A stretch of DNA of 48,145 nucleotides, from NCBI GenBank assembly GCA_001899235.1, contig MKVR01000024.1:35046-83190 (forward strand). The letters are read 5' to 3'. The translations under genes and the position numbers were made by a program. This DNA is from Nitrosospira sp. 56-18. Its GTDB lineage: Bacteria > Pseudomonadota > Gammaproteobacteria > Burkholderiales > Nitrosomonadaceae. Shown piece after piece: positions 1 to 8,428 of the stretch; position 1 is the stretch's first letter; every line of letters starts with the position of its first letter. The notes beneath the pieces are model-generated. The model searched no databases and had not been told where the DNA came from. It worked only from the letters and a program-made list of their open reading frames with translations.

Positions 1-1
1 C

Positions 2-880
2 ATGCAGTTTCCGGAAATCGCCACCGCCGTGATCGAGCTCGATGGCAGGCGCTTCAACTCCGATAATCATGGAAAAGGGCTTACGCACGAACTGCAATCG
101 GAGATCAGCGTCAATGGCAGGGCCTGCGGCCAGCTGCGCGTATTCTACCCGGAGGACAAGCCGTTCCTGATTCCCGAAGAACAGCGGCTGATCGATGCCG
201 TGGCGAGGGATCTGGAAATGTGGATCGAGCGCAAACGCCTGGAGCAGGCGCTGGTTTCCATAGCTGAAGAACAGCAGCGGCTCATCGGACAGGAATTGCA
301 CGATAATCTTGGGCAGCAGATCGCGTCGATAGGCTACCAGGCCAAGGCCCTCGAAAAGAAGATAGCCGCATGCGGAAGTGTGGATGCCGCAACCATCGCC
401 GCCTCGATCGCGTCCCAGGCGCAGGTCGCAGTGATGCTATGCAAACAGATCGCACAGGGACTGCTCCCGTTCGAACTGGAAACCAACGGTCTTACAGCCG
501 CGCTGCAGGCGTTTGCATCGAGAATCGCGGCCACCTACAAGATCACTTGCGATTTCGTGTGCAAAAATGGCGTGATCATCAGGGATAATGATTCTGCACT
601 CAATCTCTACCGGATAACCCAGGAGGCGGTCAATAACGCCATACGCCACGGCGGCGCGAACCATCTGATCATTTCACTAGCCTCGAATGAAGGGATATTG
701 CGCCTCTCCATATGCGATAATGGCAGGGGTTTTGCAGGTACCAGCGCAAAAAACGGCATGACACCGGGAATGGGCATAAAAATCATGCAATATCGCGCCC
801 GTCAGTTCGGGGCGACGCTAGCCTTTCTCAAGCGTCCCGAAGGAGGCGTGGAGGTGCGCCTGGAAATGCGAACCGACTGA
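2..880 (+). CDS. Sensor histidine kinase, NarL/FixJ-partner type (5' partial)
   Basis: This is the C-terminal part of a two-component sensor kinase. It should autophosphorylate on His and pass the phosphate to the response regulator encoded 22 bp downstream. An H-box of the HisKA_3 type is visible (ELHDNLGQQ, His about residue 100 of the visible part). It is followed by an HATPase_c domain with N-box (QEAVNNAIRHG), G1 (DNGRGF) and G2 (GMGIKIMQYRA). The roughly 80 residues before the H-box look like the end of a GAF- or PAS-like sensor domain, ending in a helix that leads into the dimerisation region. The frame is open to the first base, so the Met at position 2 is probably internal and the true start lies outside the window. 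No membrane segment is visible in this part. The input signal is unknown. Confidence 0.85.
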   Translation: MQFPEIATAVIELDGRRFNSDNHGKGLTHELQSEISVNGRACGQLRVFYPEDKPFLIPEEQRLIDAVARDLEMWIERKRLEQALVSIAEEQQRLIGQELHDNLGQQIASIGYQAKALEKKIAACGSVDAATIAASIASQAQVAVMLCKQIAQGLLPFELETNGLTAALQAFASRIAATYKITCDFVCKNGVIIRDNDSALNLYRITQEAVNNAIRHGGANHLIISLASNEGILRLSICDNGRGFAGTSAKNGMTPGMGIKIMQYRARQFGATLAFLKRPEGGVEVRLEMRTD

Positions 881-902
881 ACATACCGTTCAATATATCG
901 TT

Positions 903-1568
903 ATGCCAACCATGCCAACCATGAAATCAAAAGTGATGCTGGTGGACGATCACGCCATGTTGCGGCATGGCATGGCAATGCTGATCGATCTCGAACCCGA
1001 TATGGAGGTGGTGGCGGAAGCTGGCGACGGCGATGAGGCATTGGCCATGCTCAAGTCCGGGCCTCCACCGGATATCGTGCTGATGGACGTATCCCTCAAG
1101 ACCCTTTCGGGATTCGAAGTGATAAGAAGCCTGCACAACCTCATTCCCAACCTGCCCGTACTCGTTGTTTCCATGCATGATGAAGGCGCCTATGCCCAGC
1201 GCGCCTTGCGGGGAGGCGCCCGCGGCTATGTGATGAAGCAGGAACCGGGCGACGTGCTCGTGACAGCCATACGCGAAGTGCTGGCCGGGAATGTCTACCT
1301 CAGCAAGCAGATGCAAGCTCGCATGCTGAACCGGGTTGCGGGTGGAGGCTCGCAATCCGAACCGCTGATCAACAGCCTGACCCCGAGCGAATTTGAAGTG
1401 CTGCATCTGATCGGAGCAGGACACAGCAGCCAGGAAATCGCCAAGCTGCTCAGCCGCAGCATCAAGACCATTGAAACGCACCGTTTCAACATCCGCTCCA
1501 AGTTGAATCTGAAAGATGGAGCCGACCTGATAAGGTACGCCACTCAGTGGAGCGCCGAGGAACGCTAG
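903..1568 (+). CDS. Response regulator, LuxR/NarL family
   Basis: This is a DNA-binding response regulator, the likely partner of the kinase just upstream (22-bp gap, same strand, presumably one operon). The N-terminal receiver has the acidic pair (VDDH, residues 14-17), the phospho-acceptor Asp62 in VLMDVSL and a conserved Lys in YVMKQE. The C-terminal LuxR-type helix-turn-helix runs from LTPSEFEVL to the Lys-Leu-rich recognition helix (SIKTIETHRFNI). The length of 221 aa is normal for NarL/FixJ proteins. The start is ambiguous. ATGs at 903, 912 and 921 lie in frame, the first two within a doubled ATGCCAACC, and none has a clear Shine-Dalgarno. The 921 start would remove six residues without touching the domain. 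Target genes cannot be inferred. Confidence 0.9.
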   Translation: MPTMPTMKSKVMLVDDHAMLRHGMAMLIDLEPDMEVVAEAGDGDEALAMLKSGPPPDIVLMDVSLKTLSGFEVIRSLHNLIPNLPVLVVSMHDEGAYAQRALRGGARGYVMKQEPGDVLVTAIREVLAGNVYLSKQMQARMLNRVAGGGSQSEPLINSLTPSEFEVLHLIGAGHSSQEIAKLLSRSIKTIETHRFNIRSKLNLKDGADLIRYATQWSAEER

Positions 1569-1604
1569 GGAAGCGCTGGTCAACTCTTCTCCTGGGTTGG
1601 AAAA
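1565..1604 (+). repeat. Dispersed intergenic repeat, copy 1
   Basis: The stretch starting CTAGGGAAGCGCTGGTCAAC (its TAG is the stop codon of the response regulator) is closely similar to a stretch at 10398-10433. The shared core is CTAGGGAAG-GCT-GTC-AACTCTTC-CC followed by a short gap and GGAAAA. The two copies lie 8.8 kb apart after unrelated genes, which suggests a small dispersed repeat family. Only two copies were noticed by eye. Confidence 0.45.
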
Positions 1605-1650
1605 TTCCTCATCCAGCTTTATCCACTTCTGCAATAAAAATATGACCTAA

Positions 1651-1682
1651 GGGAAACCCTTAGCATAAAACCAGGGTTTCCC
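1651..1682. repeat. Inverted repeat / hairpin between regulator and lipoprotein genes
   Basis: Perfect 10-bp arms, GGGAAACCCT (1651-1660) and AGGGTTTCCC (1673-1682), are separated by 12 bp. No T-run follows on either strand, so it is not a clear intrinsic terminator. A TATACT hexamer lies just downstream at 1686-1691 and could be a -10 box for the lipoprotein gene, but no good -35 stands 16-18 bp upstream. The repeat could be a weak terminator for the two-component operon or an operator. Confidence 0.45.
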
Positions 1683-1749
1683 CAATATACTGATGGTATT
1701 GGCTCGGGTAGGATGCAATCACGTCATTCTATTTGGGCTCATTACTATC

Positions 1750-2211
1750 ATGAAAGCAAAAATAGGAAAATTCGTCGCAGCCATATCCATGATAGGTCTT
1801 CTTGCCTCCTGCGCGCAAACGGGTGCGCTCGAAGTGCATAACGCCGAACTCGACCAGGCCGCGCAGAGCGCCCGGACTTACGCTGATCATGATCGCCTTG
1901 CGAAGCAGTATAAGAACAATGCCCGGCAATTGCTGGTGAAAGCAGATGAGCAGAAGAAGCTGCTGTCGCAATACCAGGAAAAGAGCTACATGTATGGCCG
2001 TCAGGCGCAGGACCTGCAGTCCCATACCACGGCCTTGCTGCATAAATACGAGCGGGCCGTGGAGAGCAATATACAGCAAGCCGCTTATCATCAGAAAATG
2101 GCGGCGGAACTCGCAAAGGGCGATTACGCCACCGAGCGCAGCGAACGGGAAAGCAAAGCCAAGGCGCGCGCAAATCCTGCGGACTGGAACTCGGACTCCG
2201 GCAAATTATGA
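1750..2211 (+). CDS. Small coiled-coil lipoprotein of unknown function
   Basis: This 153-aa protein has a typical lipoprotein signal: a basic start (MKAKIGK), a hydrophobic stretch and the lipobox LLASC, with the Cys about 22 residues in. Lipidation and export to the periplasmic face of a membrane are therefore expected. The mature part is hydrophilic and strongly helical, rich in Ala, Gln, Lys and Glu, and ends in a charged disordered tail. It contains no Cys and no enzymatic motif, so a structural or binding role is more likely than catalysis. ATG 1750 is chosen because it puts the lipobox at the right depth. An in-frame start at 1693 would add 19 residues ahead of the signal peptide. It is followed by a strong palindromic terminator, so it is probably transcribed alone. 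Confidence 0.75.
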   Translation: MKAKIGKFVAAISMIGLLASCAQTGALEVHNAELDQAAQSARTYADHDRLAKQYKNNARQLLVKADEQKKLLSQYQEKSYMYGRQAQDLQSHTTALLHKYERAVESNIQQAAYHQKMAAELAKGDYATERSERESKAKARANPADWNSDSGKL

Positions 2212-2239
2212 TTCTCGATCTGTAGCAGTCTGAATCACC

Positions 2240-2273
2240 AAGCATAACGGGCCATATATGGCCCGTTATGCTT
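2240..2273. terminator. 34-bp perfect palindrome, probable (bidirectional) terminator
   Basis: The two 17-bp halves are exactly complementary. AAGCATAACGGGCCATA is followed directly by its reverse complement, and a T-run (2272-2275) closes the plus-strand side. It sits 28 bp after the lipoprotein stop and upstream of the convergent ychJ-like gene, so it fits a terminator for the lipoprotein transcript and perhaps for the opposite one. The 260 bp between it and 2537 hold no gene I can support. Confidence 0.75.
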
Positions 2274-2536
2274 TTCGGCAGGCCTTTCCAACGCGCCCCG
2301 GGACACAAGGATCGACCCTCGATCCGCCCTTGGGGTTGCTTACTCTTACTGTTTACGACGGTCGCCTATCACTTCTGTCGATTTTCCTCCGGAAAACACT
2401 GCTCAGCGTTTCCCGTAAATCTTCTGGTGGAGCGGGTTTCCGGCGTGATCCATTCAGCCTGAATCCGGCAGCTGGACAGGGTGGAGGGTGCGGTTTTTGG
2501 AGTGCGGGGCAAGGCGCATCGCTGCCGGATTCAGGC

Positions 2537-2986
2537 TCAGCCATCCCGGATATCCCCATCAACGTACAGCCATCGTCCGGCATCGCGCACGAACCGGCTG
2601 ACCTCGTGCAAACGGTACGCCCGACCGGCTACCTTGTATCGCGCCACGAATTCCACCAACGCCCGGTCCGGCTCCCGTTGCTCATGCCGCCTTATTTCCA
2701 GACCCAGCCATTTTTGACCGGCTTCATCCGCCAGTTCGAGCGAACCCGGACGGGTTTCCGGATGCCACGTTTGCAGCAGATAGTCTTCCCGGCGGAGCAC
2801 ATACGCGGCATAGCGCGACCGCATCAGTGCTTCTGCAGTGGGGGCACTCTCTCCATCTTCCAGATAGCGGCCGCAGCATTCGGCATATTCCTCGTTGGCC
2901 GGATGAGGATCACACCGCCTGCCGGCGGGCGACCCGCCGCCGATCCTCATTTTACCGCAAGGGCAATCCATGGTTTTTGCGCTCAA
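2537..2986 (-). CDS. YchJ-family protein (UPF0225) with N-terminal SEC-C-like zinc motif
   Basis: The protein has the YchJ layout: an N-terminal Cys motif (DCPCGK, then YAECCGRYL), then an NTF2-like fold with the family signature ALMRSRYAAYVLRREDYLLQTWHP and a C-terminal YVDGDI. The SEC-C-type cysteines are expected to bind zinc. The cellular role of the family is not established. Compared with the short E. coli spacing, about 18 extra residues (Gly/Arg/Pro-rich) sit between CPCG and CC. The start is uncertain. TTG 2986 has a good GAGGGG ribosome site 5 nt upstream, GTG 3004 gives six more residues, and ATG 2971 starts just before the Cys motif but has no ribosome site. It lies 56 bp downstream of tamB on the same strand and may share its transcript. 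Confidence 0.85.
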   Translation of the reverse strand: MSAKTMDCPCGKMRIGGGSPAGRRCDPHPANEEYAECCGRYLEDGESAPTAEALMRSRYAAYVLRREDYLLQTWHPETRPGSLELADEAGQKWLGLEIRRHEQREPDRALVEFVARYKVAGRAYRLHEVSRFVRDAGRWLYVDGDIRDG

Positions 2987-3060
2987 CTCATCCCCTCTAT
3001 TCACTGCACATTCCCGGCGTATTTTGATTCATGAAAGGTTTTTTGTTCGGCATATCGTGC

Positions 3061-6000
3061 TTAATCGAACCGCAAGGTGTAAAGCACGTCTATCGCATTA
3101 TCCATGCCAGCGCGCGTGACCAGCGTGATCTTGGGAGTCAGGTTGTAAGTGAGCTTGGTCACGCCCGCAACGGCGGTCAGGCCCTGCTCATAGCTGATAT
3201 AGGCCTTGTCCGACAGGCGCTTGCCGACGACGCCCACCTGTCCCGTCAGCGCATCGGCTCCGGATTGCCGTATGGCCAGTTCATCCACTCCGATCGTGCG
3301 ACTGATTTTTTCGGTGACGCCACCCGACTGCCCCCCCAGGATAGATCCCGCCGCAGCAAGCAACAATGATGCGTCTGCCTTCCCTCCGGGCGCACGGCCC
3401 AGGGTAATCCACGAAAGCTTCTCCAGATCGGAAACATTCGGAGTAGAAACCAGCCGCACCTTGGGTTGCCGTACACTGCCGGTCACCTCAACGCCCGCCT
3501 GTACCGCCAATCCTTTGCGTACGGCAAGCACGTTCAAGGCGGGGTCGTCGAGCGGACCCTGAAAGTTCACGATGCCGCGCTCCACTGTCAGATTCTGTCC
3601 GTAGGCTTCGAACTTGGTATCGCGCGCGGTGATGGTGCCGCTGGCCCGCAGCGGCTGTCCGGGCTCTTCCTGCAGCCGCAGCTGGCCGTCCAGCCGTCCC
3701 TGGAGGCCGGAAGCGCGAATGAAGAAACGTTGCCCAAGATCGAGAGTGGCTTCCATTCGGATTCGCAGCCCCTTGCGGTCGGCTTGCTGCCGGCCTTGCC
3801 CGGCGGATGCGTTTTCCTCGATGACTATCACATCATCCGGCAGGTGCGGCCTTCCCGCCGTGGGCTGGGCCAGCAAGCCGCCATCCGCGGCAAGCGCGCC
3901 TCTCAGGGTAAGAATATTGTTTTCCAGCGTGGCGCGCCCATTTCCCGAAGCAATAATCCAGCGATCGGGCCGCTGCGCCAGCGGAAGGAGATTCGCGGTA
4001 ATCTCAAGATCTCCTCGCTTGCCCGTCAGATCCATTACTCCGGATGCCTGCAATTTTCCGGGGCCTTTTTCCATCTTCAGGTGCTTCAGCAGAGGATCCT
4101 CCGGTGGAGGCTGGTGGGGCGCGGTAAAATCGAGTTTCTCCATGTGCAGCGCTTCCTCGGTGAAGCGCGCCGCAAGGATTCCCTGCTCCAGTCTCACCCC
4201 CTGGTCCAATAGAGCCAGCGCCAGGCGGTCGCCATATATTTGGCCCTTGAGCCGCGGAACAGCGAAAGTCCCGACCAGATCGGCCTCCAGGGCGAGTTGC
4301 CCACCCGTTCTCAAATTATTGGTATTGTCGAAAGCGGCTCCAGCCCAGGAAATATCCTCCATGCTCGCGAAAACATGTCCCGCTATGGCAGCATTGGGCA
4401 GCACCATCCAGCCCAGCGTGGTGCCGGATCGGGTTACCGGAACAGTGGCCGTGCCGCTGGCGAGACCGAGACGTTTTCCCTGGGCTTTCAGTTCCCCGGT
4501 TATCCTGCCGTCGGCGGCGTGAGCCGCCAATTCAAGCGTCTGCAGCCCCAGCGGAAATGGCGAGTCCCCCGGCAGAATCCAGTCGCCGCTTTCCCGCGCT
4601 ACTCTTAGCGACCCTTTCAATTGTGCGGCCGATGCGATATCCCATTCTCCCCCCAACCGAAGCGGCTCGGAGTCCACCCCTTCCTGTTTTCCGCTATTTC
4701 CCGAATCATCCGAATCCATACGGGCACGCAAACCGATACCGGTAAAATTGCCCTTGCTGCTCCACTGCTTGGGGGTCCACTCTATCCCGCCGATATGCAC
4801 ACCGCCGCCTGCAACGGCCAGATTTGCCGCACCGAGGGCAAAATGCGCGGAGCTCGCCTGGAGTGCAGCAGTGGACGCCAGATGAAAAGCAAGTTGGCCC
4901 GTTCCCGAAAATTCGTATACCTCACCGGCCCAGCGCGCATCCTGCCAGCGGGACGCAGTTTCAACTCCCCCGCCGGCCTTTAGCACTAGGTTCTGGCCCG
5001 CCCCCGTCAGAGCTACCATCTGTAATTGATGCCGGGAAGCGCTTCCTTTCACTTCCATATCCAGTCGCCGGAGCCGGATTTTCGCCTCCTCGGCATAATC
5101 CGTAAGCGACAGTTTCAGGGCGATGTCATCGGCCTGCAAGCCGCCCTCGGCTGCCAAAGCCGCAAAAGCATGCTTGCCCTCGAAGCTCAACCCTTCTCCC
5201 TCGATCGTGAAGCGCATGTCGGGCAATTTCGCACTGCCTCGTTCGAGACCGGCCAGGCTGCTTTCCACTATTCCCCGGGCATTGAGCGATCCGCTCAGCC
5301 CTTGCCTGATTTGCGCCAGCACGGGTGCAGCAACATCCAGCTGCAGCTGATCGCCCGTATGGCCGAAATTCCCTCGTGCGGCCATACGGTTGACCCCAAA
5401 CCGCAGCTCGATTTCTCCGTTGCCCTCCGGACGCTTGCTGTCCGGATTGTATCGCGCCAGTTCAACCCGTCCATGCCCCGTGACGGATTGCCCGGCTATG
5501 TGGCTGTTGCCCATCCTGAAATGGGCGCTGCCCGCCGGCTGGCCCTTTGGGCCGGATTCAAGTTCGCCCGCAAGCTTCAGCGTGGCGTTGAGGTCGGTGC
5601 GAGGCGCCTGTGCAAATGCAGAAATATCGAAGTGCTGGATATTGCCTTCGAAATGGAACGGTTGCGGTTTGCCAAACCCAAGCCCGCCACTGCCGGCGAG
5701 GCTCGAGCGTCCATGCCTGAGATGCATTTTTTCCAAAGTCAGCATATCGCCGACTTTCATGAAAACCACGTCCATTTGCAGCTTGCGATCCTTGAGCGAC
5801 AAGACGCCGCGCTGGTCATTTTCATCTCCGCTCAACCGGATGCTTCCGCTGATGCTGGCGGAGCGCAAGCGCGTATCCAGCCGCGACGGATCGATCCTGC
5901 TGACCGCCAGGTCGGCGGATGCGTTTTTCTGTATGCCCTGCCACCCGACGGTTCCCGAAATCTCGCCATCACCGGGCACGACCAGCGTCAGCTCGTCGAG

Positions 6001-7032
6001 CTGCATCGATTCCTTGGAAAGTATGGCCTGCGCGCGCATTGCCTGTACAGGCAGGCCGCCTTGATCGAATGTCGCGGAAGCGCTGTTTCTGCCCATCAGG
6101 CTTCCGGCAAGGCGGCCGGGGTCGGTTTGCCGAAAATCCGCCTGCAGTGCCAGAGTGGCTTTGGGCGCGGCTGGCGAGAATGCCTGGGGATCGAGGCCGG
6201 TCAGCGCCAGGCGCAGGCTTGCAACCTTGAGCGGAGAATATGGCAGCAGCTCGGCCTCGGCGTTTCCCGCCAATCCGTCATCCCCCGCGCTTGCGCCTTC
6301 CGCTTTTACATTCAGCCGTTCCAGGTCGCCGGTAATAACGGCCGAGATGCGCGCTTTCGGCATCCCTTTATCCGCCGCGATTGCCAGGCCCGCCAGCTCC
6401 ATCCGGGCATCCAGTTCGAACGGCCTCGCCCCCGTTATACGGCCGGAGGCTGCCAGTGTGCCGAACTCCAATCCCGCGTGCAGATCGGGTATGCGATGGA
6501 TGCGCCCATCGCTTTCCAGACTCGCTGCCACTTTCGTTGCCACGAATTGCGGCTTGCCCCCCGCTTCGCTCAATACGCGAACGCTGCCGATATCGAGCTT
6601 GCGCAGCGAAACCGCCAGTGGCAGTTCCAGGTTTTCAGGCAGGGACTCCGGTTCTGAAGAGGGTAGCGAAATGATCTCGATCTCGCGTGCAGCCAACGCC
6701 GCGATTTCCAGCCGCTGCGCTGCAAGGGCCCGCAGCTCCCACTGCAGCCGTACATCCCGGGCGATGACAATCAGGTTGCCGCTTTCGAAGCGGACGGTGC
6801 GCGCGCTGATTGCCTCCCCCGATAGCGCGCCATCCACACCTTCCAGGGTCAATTTGCCTTTGCTGGCGTGCGATGCAGCCGATCCCAGCCATACCAGAGC
6901 AGATTGGGTTGTCATCAGCCACATGCCTGCGCTTGCCACGATCACGGCCAGGACCGCAAGCAGCAATACCGCCGCTTTCCATTTTTGAACGCTGGGCCTG
7001 CCTGTCCCGCTTCCATGGCTCAGGCCTGCCAT
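3061..7032 (-). CDS. tamB: Translocation and assembly module protein TamB
   Basis: This 1,323-aa protein is a TamB/DUF490 homologue (E. coli TamB is about 1,260 aa). It has one N-terminal membrane anchor (about residues 18-42), then more than a thousand residues of short beta-strand repeats rich in Gly, Leu and Asp, as in the AsmA-like beta-taco fold that spans the periplasm. The C-terminal DUF490 domain is clear: residues from about 1220 onward with IGVDELAIRQSG, VGKRLSDKAYISYEQGL and a final strand ending VLYTLRFD. In the family this domain meets TamA in the outer membrane. TamB is known to act in outer-membrane protein assembly and, with other AsmA-like proteins, in phospholipid movement to the outer membrane. 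Here tamA is not directly adjacent: a transporter gene on the other strand lies between them. Confidence 0.95.
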   Translation of the reverse strand: MAGLSHGSGTGRPSVQKWKAAVLLLAVLAVIVASAGMWLMTTQSALVWLGSAASHASKGKLTLEGVDGALSGEAISARTVRFESGNLIVIARDVRLQWELRALAAQRLEIAALAAREIEIISLPSSEPESLPENLELPLAVSLRKLDIGSVRVLSEAGGKPQFVATKVAASLESDGRIHRIPDLHAGLEFGTLAASGRITGARPFELDARMELAGLAIAADKGMPKARISAVITGDLERLNVKAEGASAGDDGLAGNAEAELLPYSPLKVASLRLALTGLDPQAFSPAAPKATLALQADFRQTDPGRLAGSLMGRNSASATFDQGGLPVQAMRAQAILSKESMQLDELTLVVPGDGEISGTVGWQGIQKNASADLAVSRIDPSRLDTRLRSASISGSIRLSGDENDQRGVLSLKDRKLQMDVVFMKVGDMLTLEKMHLRHGRSSLAGSGGLGFGKPQPFHFEGNIQHFDISAFAQAPRTDLNATLKLAGELESGPKGQPAGSAHFRMGNSHIAGQSVTGHGRVELARYNPDSKRPEGNGEIELRFGVNRMAARGNFGHTGDQLQLDVAAPVLAQIRQGLSGSLNARGIVESSLAGLERGSAKLPDMRFTIEGEGLSFEGKHAFAALAAEGGLQADDIALKLSLTDYAEEAKIRLRRLDMEVKGSASRHQLQMVALTGAGQNLVLKAGGGVETASRWQDARWAGEVYEFSGTGQLAFHLASTAALQASSAHFALGAANLAVAGGGVHIGGIEWTPKQWSSKGNFTGIGLRARMDSDDSGNSGKQEGVDSEPLRLGGEWDIASAAQLKGSLRVARESGDWILPGDSPFPLGLQTLELAAHAADGRITGELKAQGKRLGLASGTATVPVTRSGTTLGWMVLPNAAIAGHVFASMEDISWAGAAFDNTNNLRTGGQLALEADLVGTFAVPRLKGQIYGDRLALALLDQGVRLEQGILAARFTEEALHMEKLDFTAPHQPPPEDPLLKHLKMEKGPGKLQASGVMDLTGKRGDLEITANLLPLAQRPDRWIIASGNGRATLENNILTLRGALAADGGLLAQPTAGRPHLPDDVIVIEENASAGQGRQQADRKGLRIRMEATLDLGQRFFIRASGLQGRLDGQLRLQEEPGQPLRASGTITARDTKFEAYGQNLTVERGIVNFQGPLDDPALNVLAVRKGLAVQAGVEVTGSVRQPKVRLVSTPNVSDLEKLSWITLGRAPGGKADASLLLAAAGSILGGQSGGVTEKISRTIGVDELAIRQSGADALTGQVGVVGKRLSDKAYISYEQGLTAVAGVTKLTYNLTPKITLVTRAGMDNAIDVLYTLRFD

Positions 7033-7218
7033 ATGCGCTTATGCTCCCGATGGAAACCCGAAATACCCGTTTTCATGCAATCATGCCAATCCAAAAAACA
7101 AAAAGGAAACCGCATGCGTAAATTACAATTTGCGCAAACAGCTGGCCGCGTTGACCCGGCATATTGTCGCGCGTAAAGTGAAAATCCCTGGAAAGCCGCC
7201 AAACGCGGGCATGCATTC

Positions 7219-8325
7219 ATGAAGCGCGCCATCTCCATCGGCAACGTGATAAAGAATTTCCATCCGGCATATTTTGCGGTGGTGATGGCTACCGGCATCA
7301 TTTCCATTGCCTTTGACGCGATGGCTTTTACCGGCATATCACAAGCGCTTTTTCGGCTGAATCTGGCGTTCTATCCGATTTTATGCGCCATCCTGGCTGC
7401 ACGGGCATTGCTTTTCTTTCCGGACCTGACCGCCGACCTGAGAACGCTTCAGCGTTCATGGCTGTTTTTGACATTTGTCGTAGGCACCAACACGCTGGGC
7501 ATGCAGTTCGTCATTTTCCTGGGGGCTACGGCCTTCGCCTGCGCCTTGTGGCTCATCGCACTCATCAGCTGGTTCATATGCATCTATTTCATTTTTTTCA
7601 ATTTCATCCCTCTCAGGAAAAAACCGGTGCACGAACTGGTGAATGGCGCCACGCTGCTGATCATCGTCAGCACCGTATCGGTGGCGCTCCTCGGGCTGCG
7701 GCTGCTGGATGCGGCAAGCCTGCAATCCGGCCAGATGTATATTGCGGTGTGGACTTTCTGGGCAAGCGGCTTTCTCATGTACCTGATCATCGTGCCCATA
7801 TTGATTTATCGGCTGTTTTTCATCGGCATCAAGCCCGTTGACTGGGAGGCGCCTTACTGGATCTGCATGGGAGCGCCAGCCATCATTACCCTGGCGGGAG
7901 CGGAATTCGTCCTTTACACCCCATATATGCCGGATGCGCCGCAACTGGAGAATATCCGCAGAATTACTTTCAACCTGTCCATACTCGCGTGGATAATCGG
8001 CACATTCTGGATTCCTTATCAGCTCATCATGGATATCCGGCAATTCGTCCGCATCAACATCACCGATTCGCCCCCCGCATGGATAAAAGCTTTTCCCTGG
8101 TCGAGACTCGCATTCGGAAAAAAGTATCATTTCTATGGTCCTCCATCCTGGAGCAGGGTTTTCCCGATGGGCATGTATACCGCCTGCACGCTTTCGCTGG
8201 CAAAAATAACCGGCTTCGGATTCTTCAGCGCCGCTCCTCAATACTGGGGCTGGTTTGCGCTTCTGATCTGGCTGTTGACGCTGATCGGAATGCTGCGCGC
8301 CGTCATATCCGGACAAATGTCGTAG
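7219..8325 (+). CDS. TehA/Mae1 (SLAC1-like) family transporter
   Basis: This 368-aa integral membrane protein belongs to the tellurite-resistance/dicarboxylate transporter (TDT) family. It begins with the typical first helix motif FHPAYFAVVMATGIISIA, and about ten hydrophobic segments follow in order, as in TehA and the plant SLAC1 anion channel. Relatives move C4-dicarboxylates, sulfite or small anions. The substrate here cannot be read from sequence, and tellurite resistance should not be assumed. The gene stands alone on the plus strand between tamB (divergent, 186-bp gap) and tamA (convergent, 103-bp gap), and so splits the usual tamA-tamB pair. There is no sign of truncation. Confidence 0.88.
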   Translation: MKRAISIGNVIKNFHPAYFAVVMATGIISIAFDAMAFTGISQALFRLNLAFYPILCAILAARALLFFPDLTADLRTLQRSWLFLTFVVGTNTLGMQFVIFLGATAFACALWLIALISWFICIYFIFFNFIPLRKKPVHELVNGATLLIIVSTVSVALLGLRLLDAASLQSGQMYIAVWTFWASGFLMYLIIVPILIYRLFFIGIKPVDWEAPYWICMGAPAIITLAGAEFVLYTPYMPDAPQLENIRRITFNLSILAWIIGTFWIPYQLIMDIRQFVRINITDSPPAWIKAFPWSRLAFGKKYHFYGPPSWSRVFPMGMYTACTLSLAKITGFGFFSAAPQYWGWFALLIWLLTLIGMLRAVISGQMS

Positions 8326-8428
8326 CAACTCGTTCAGCCTTGCATGAACCGGTCCGCCTCGCGCCCTCATCCCCCATAGGCGGGGACGATCCTGGACCGC
8401 GAACGTGGCGGAATGCTTATTCATTCTG

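Noticed and set aside
5026-6657. 543-codon open frame on the plus strand
   Set aside because: It lies entirely antisense to tamB, whose protein is a clear family match. The long frame follows from the high G+C third positions.
7219-8325. Naming the transporter as a tellurite-resistance determinant
   Set aside because: The family is broad (dicarboxylates, sulfite, anions), no tehB is adjacent, and substrate cannot be told from sequence.
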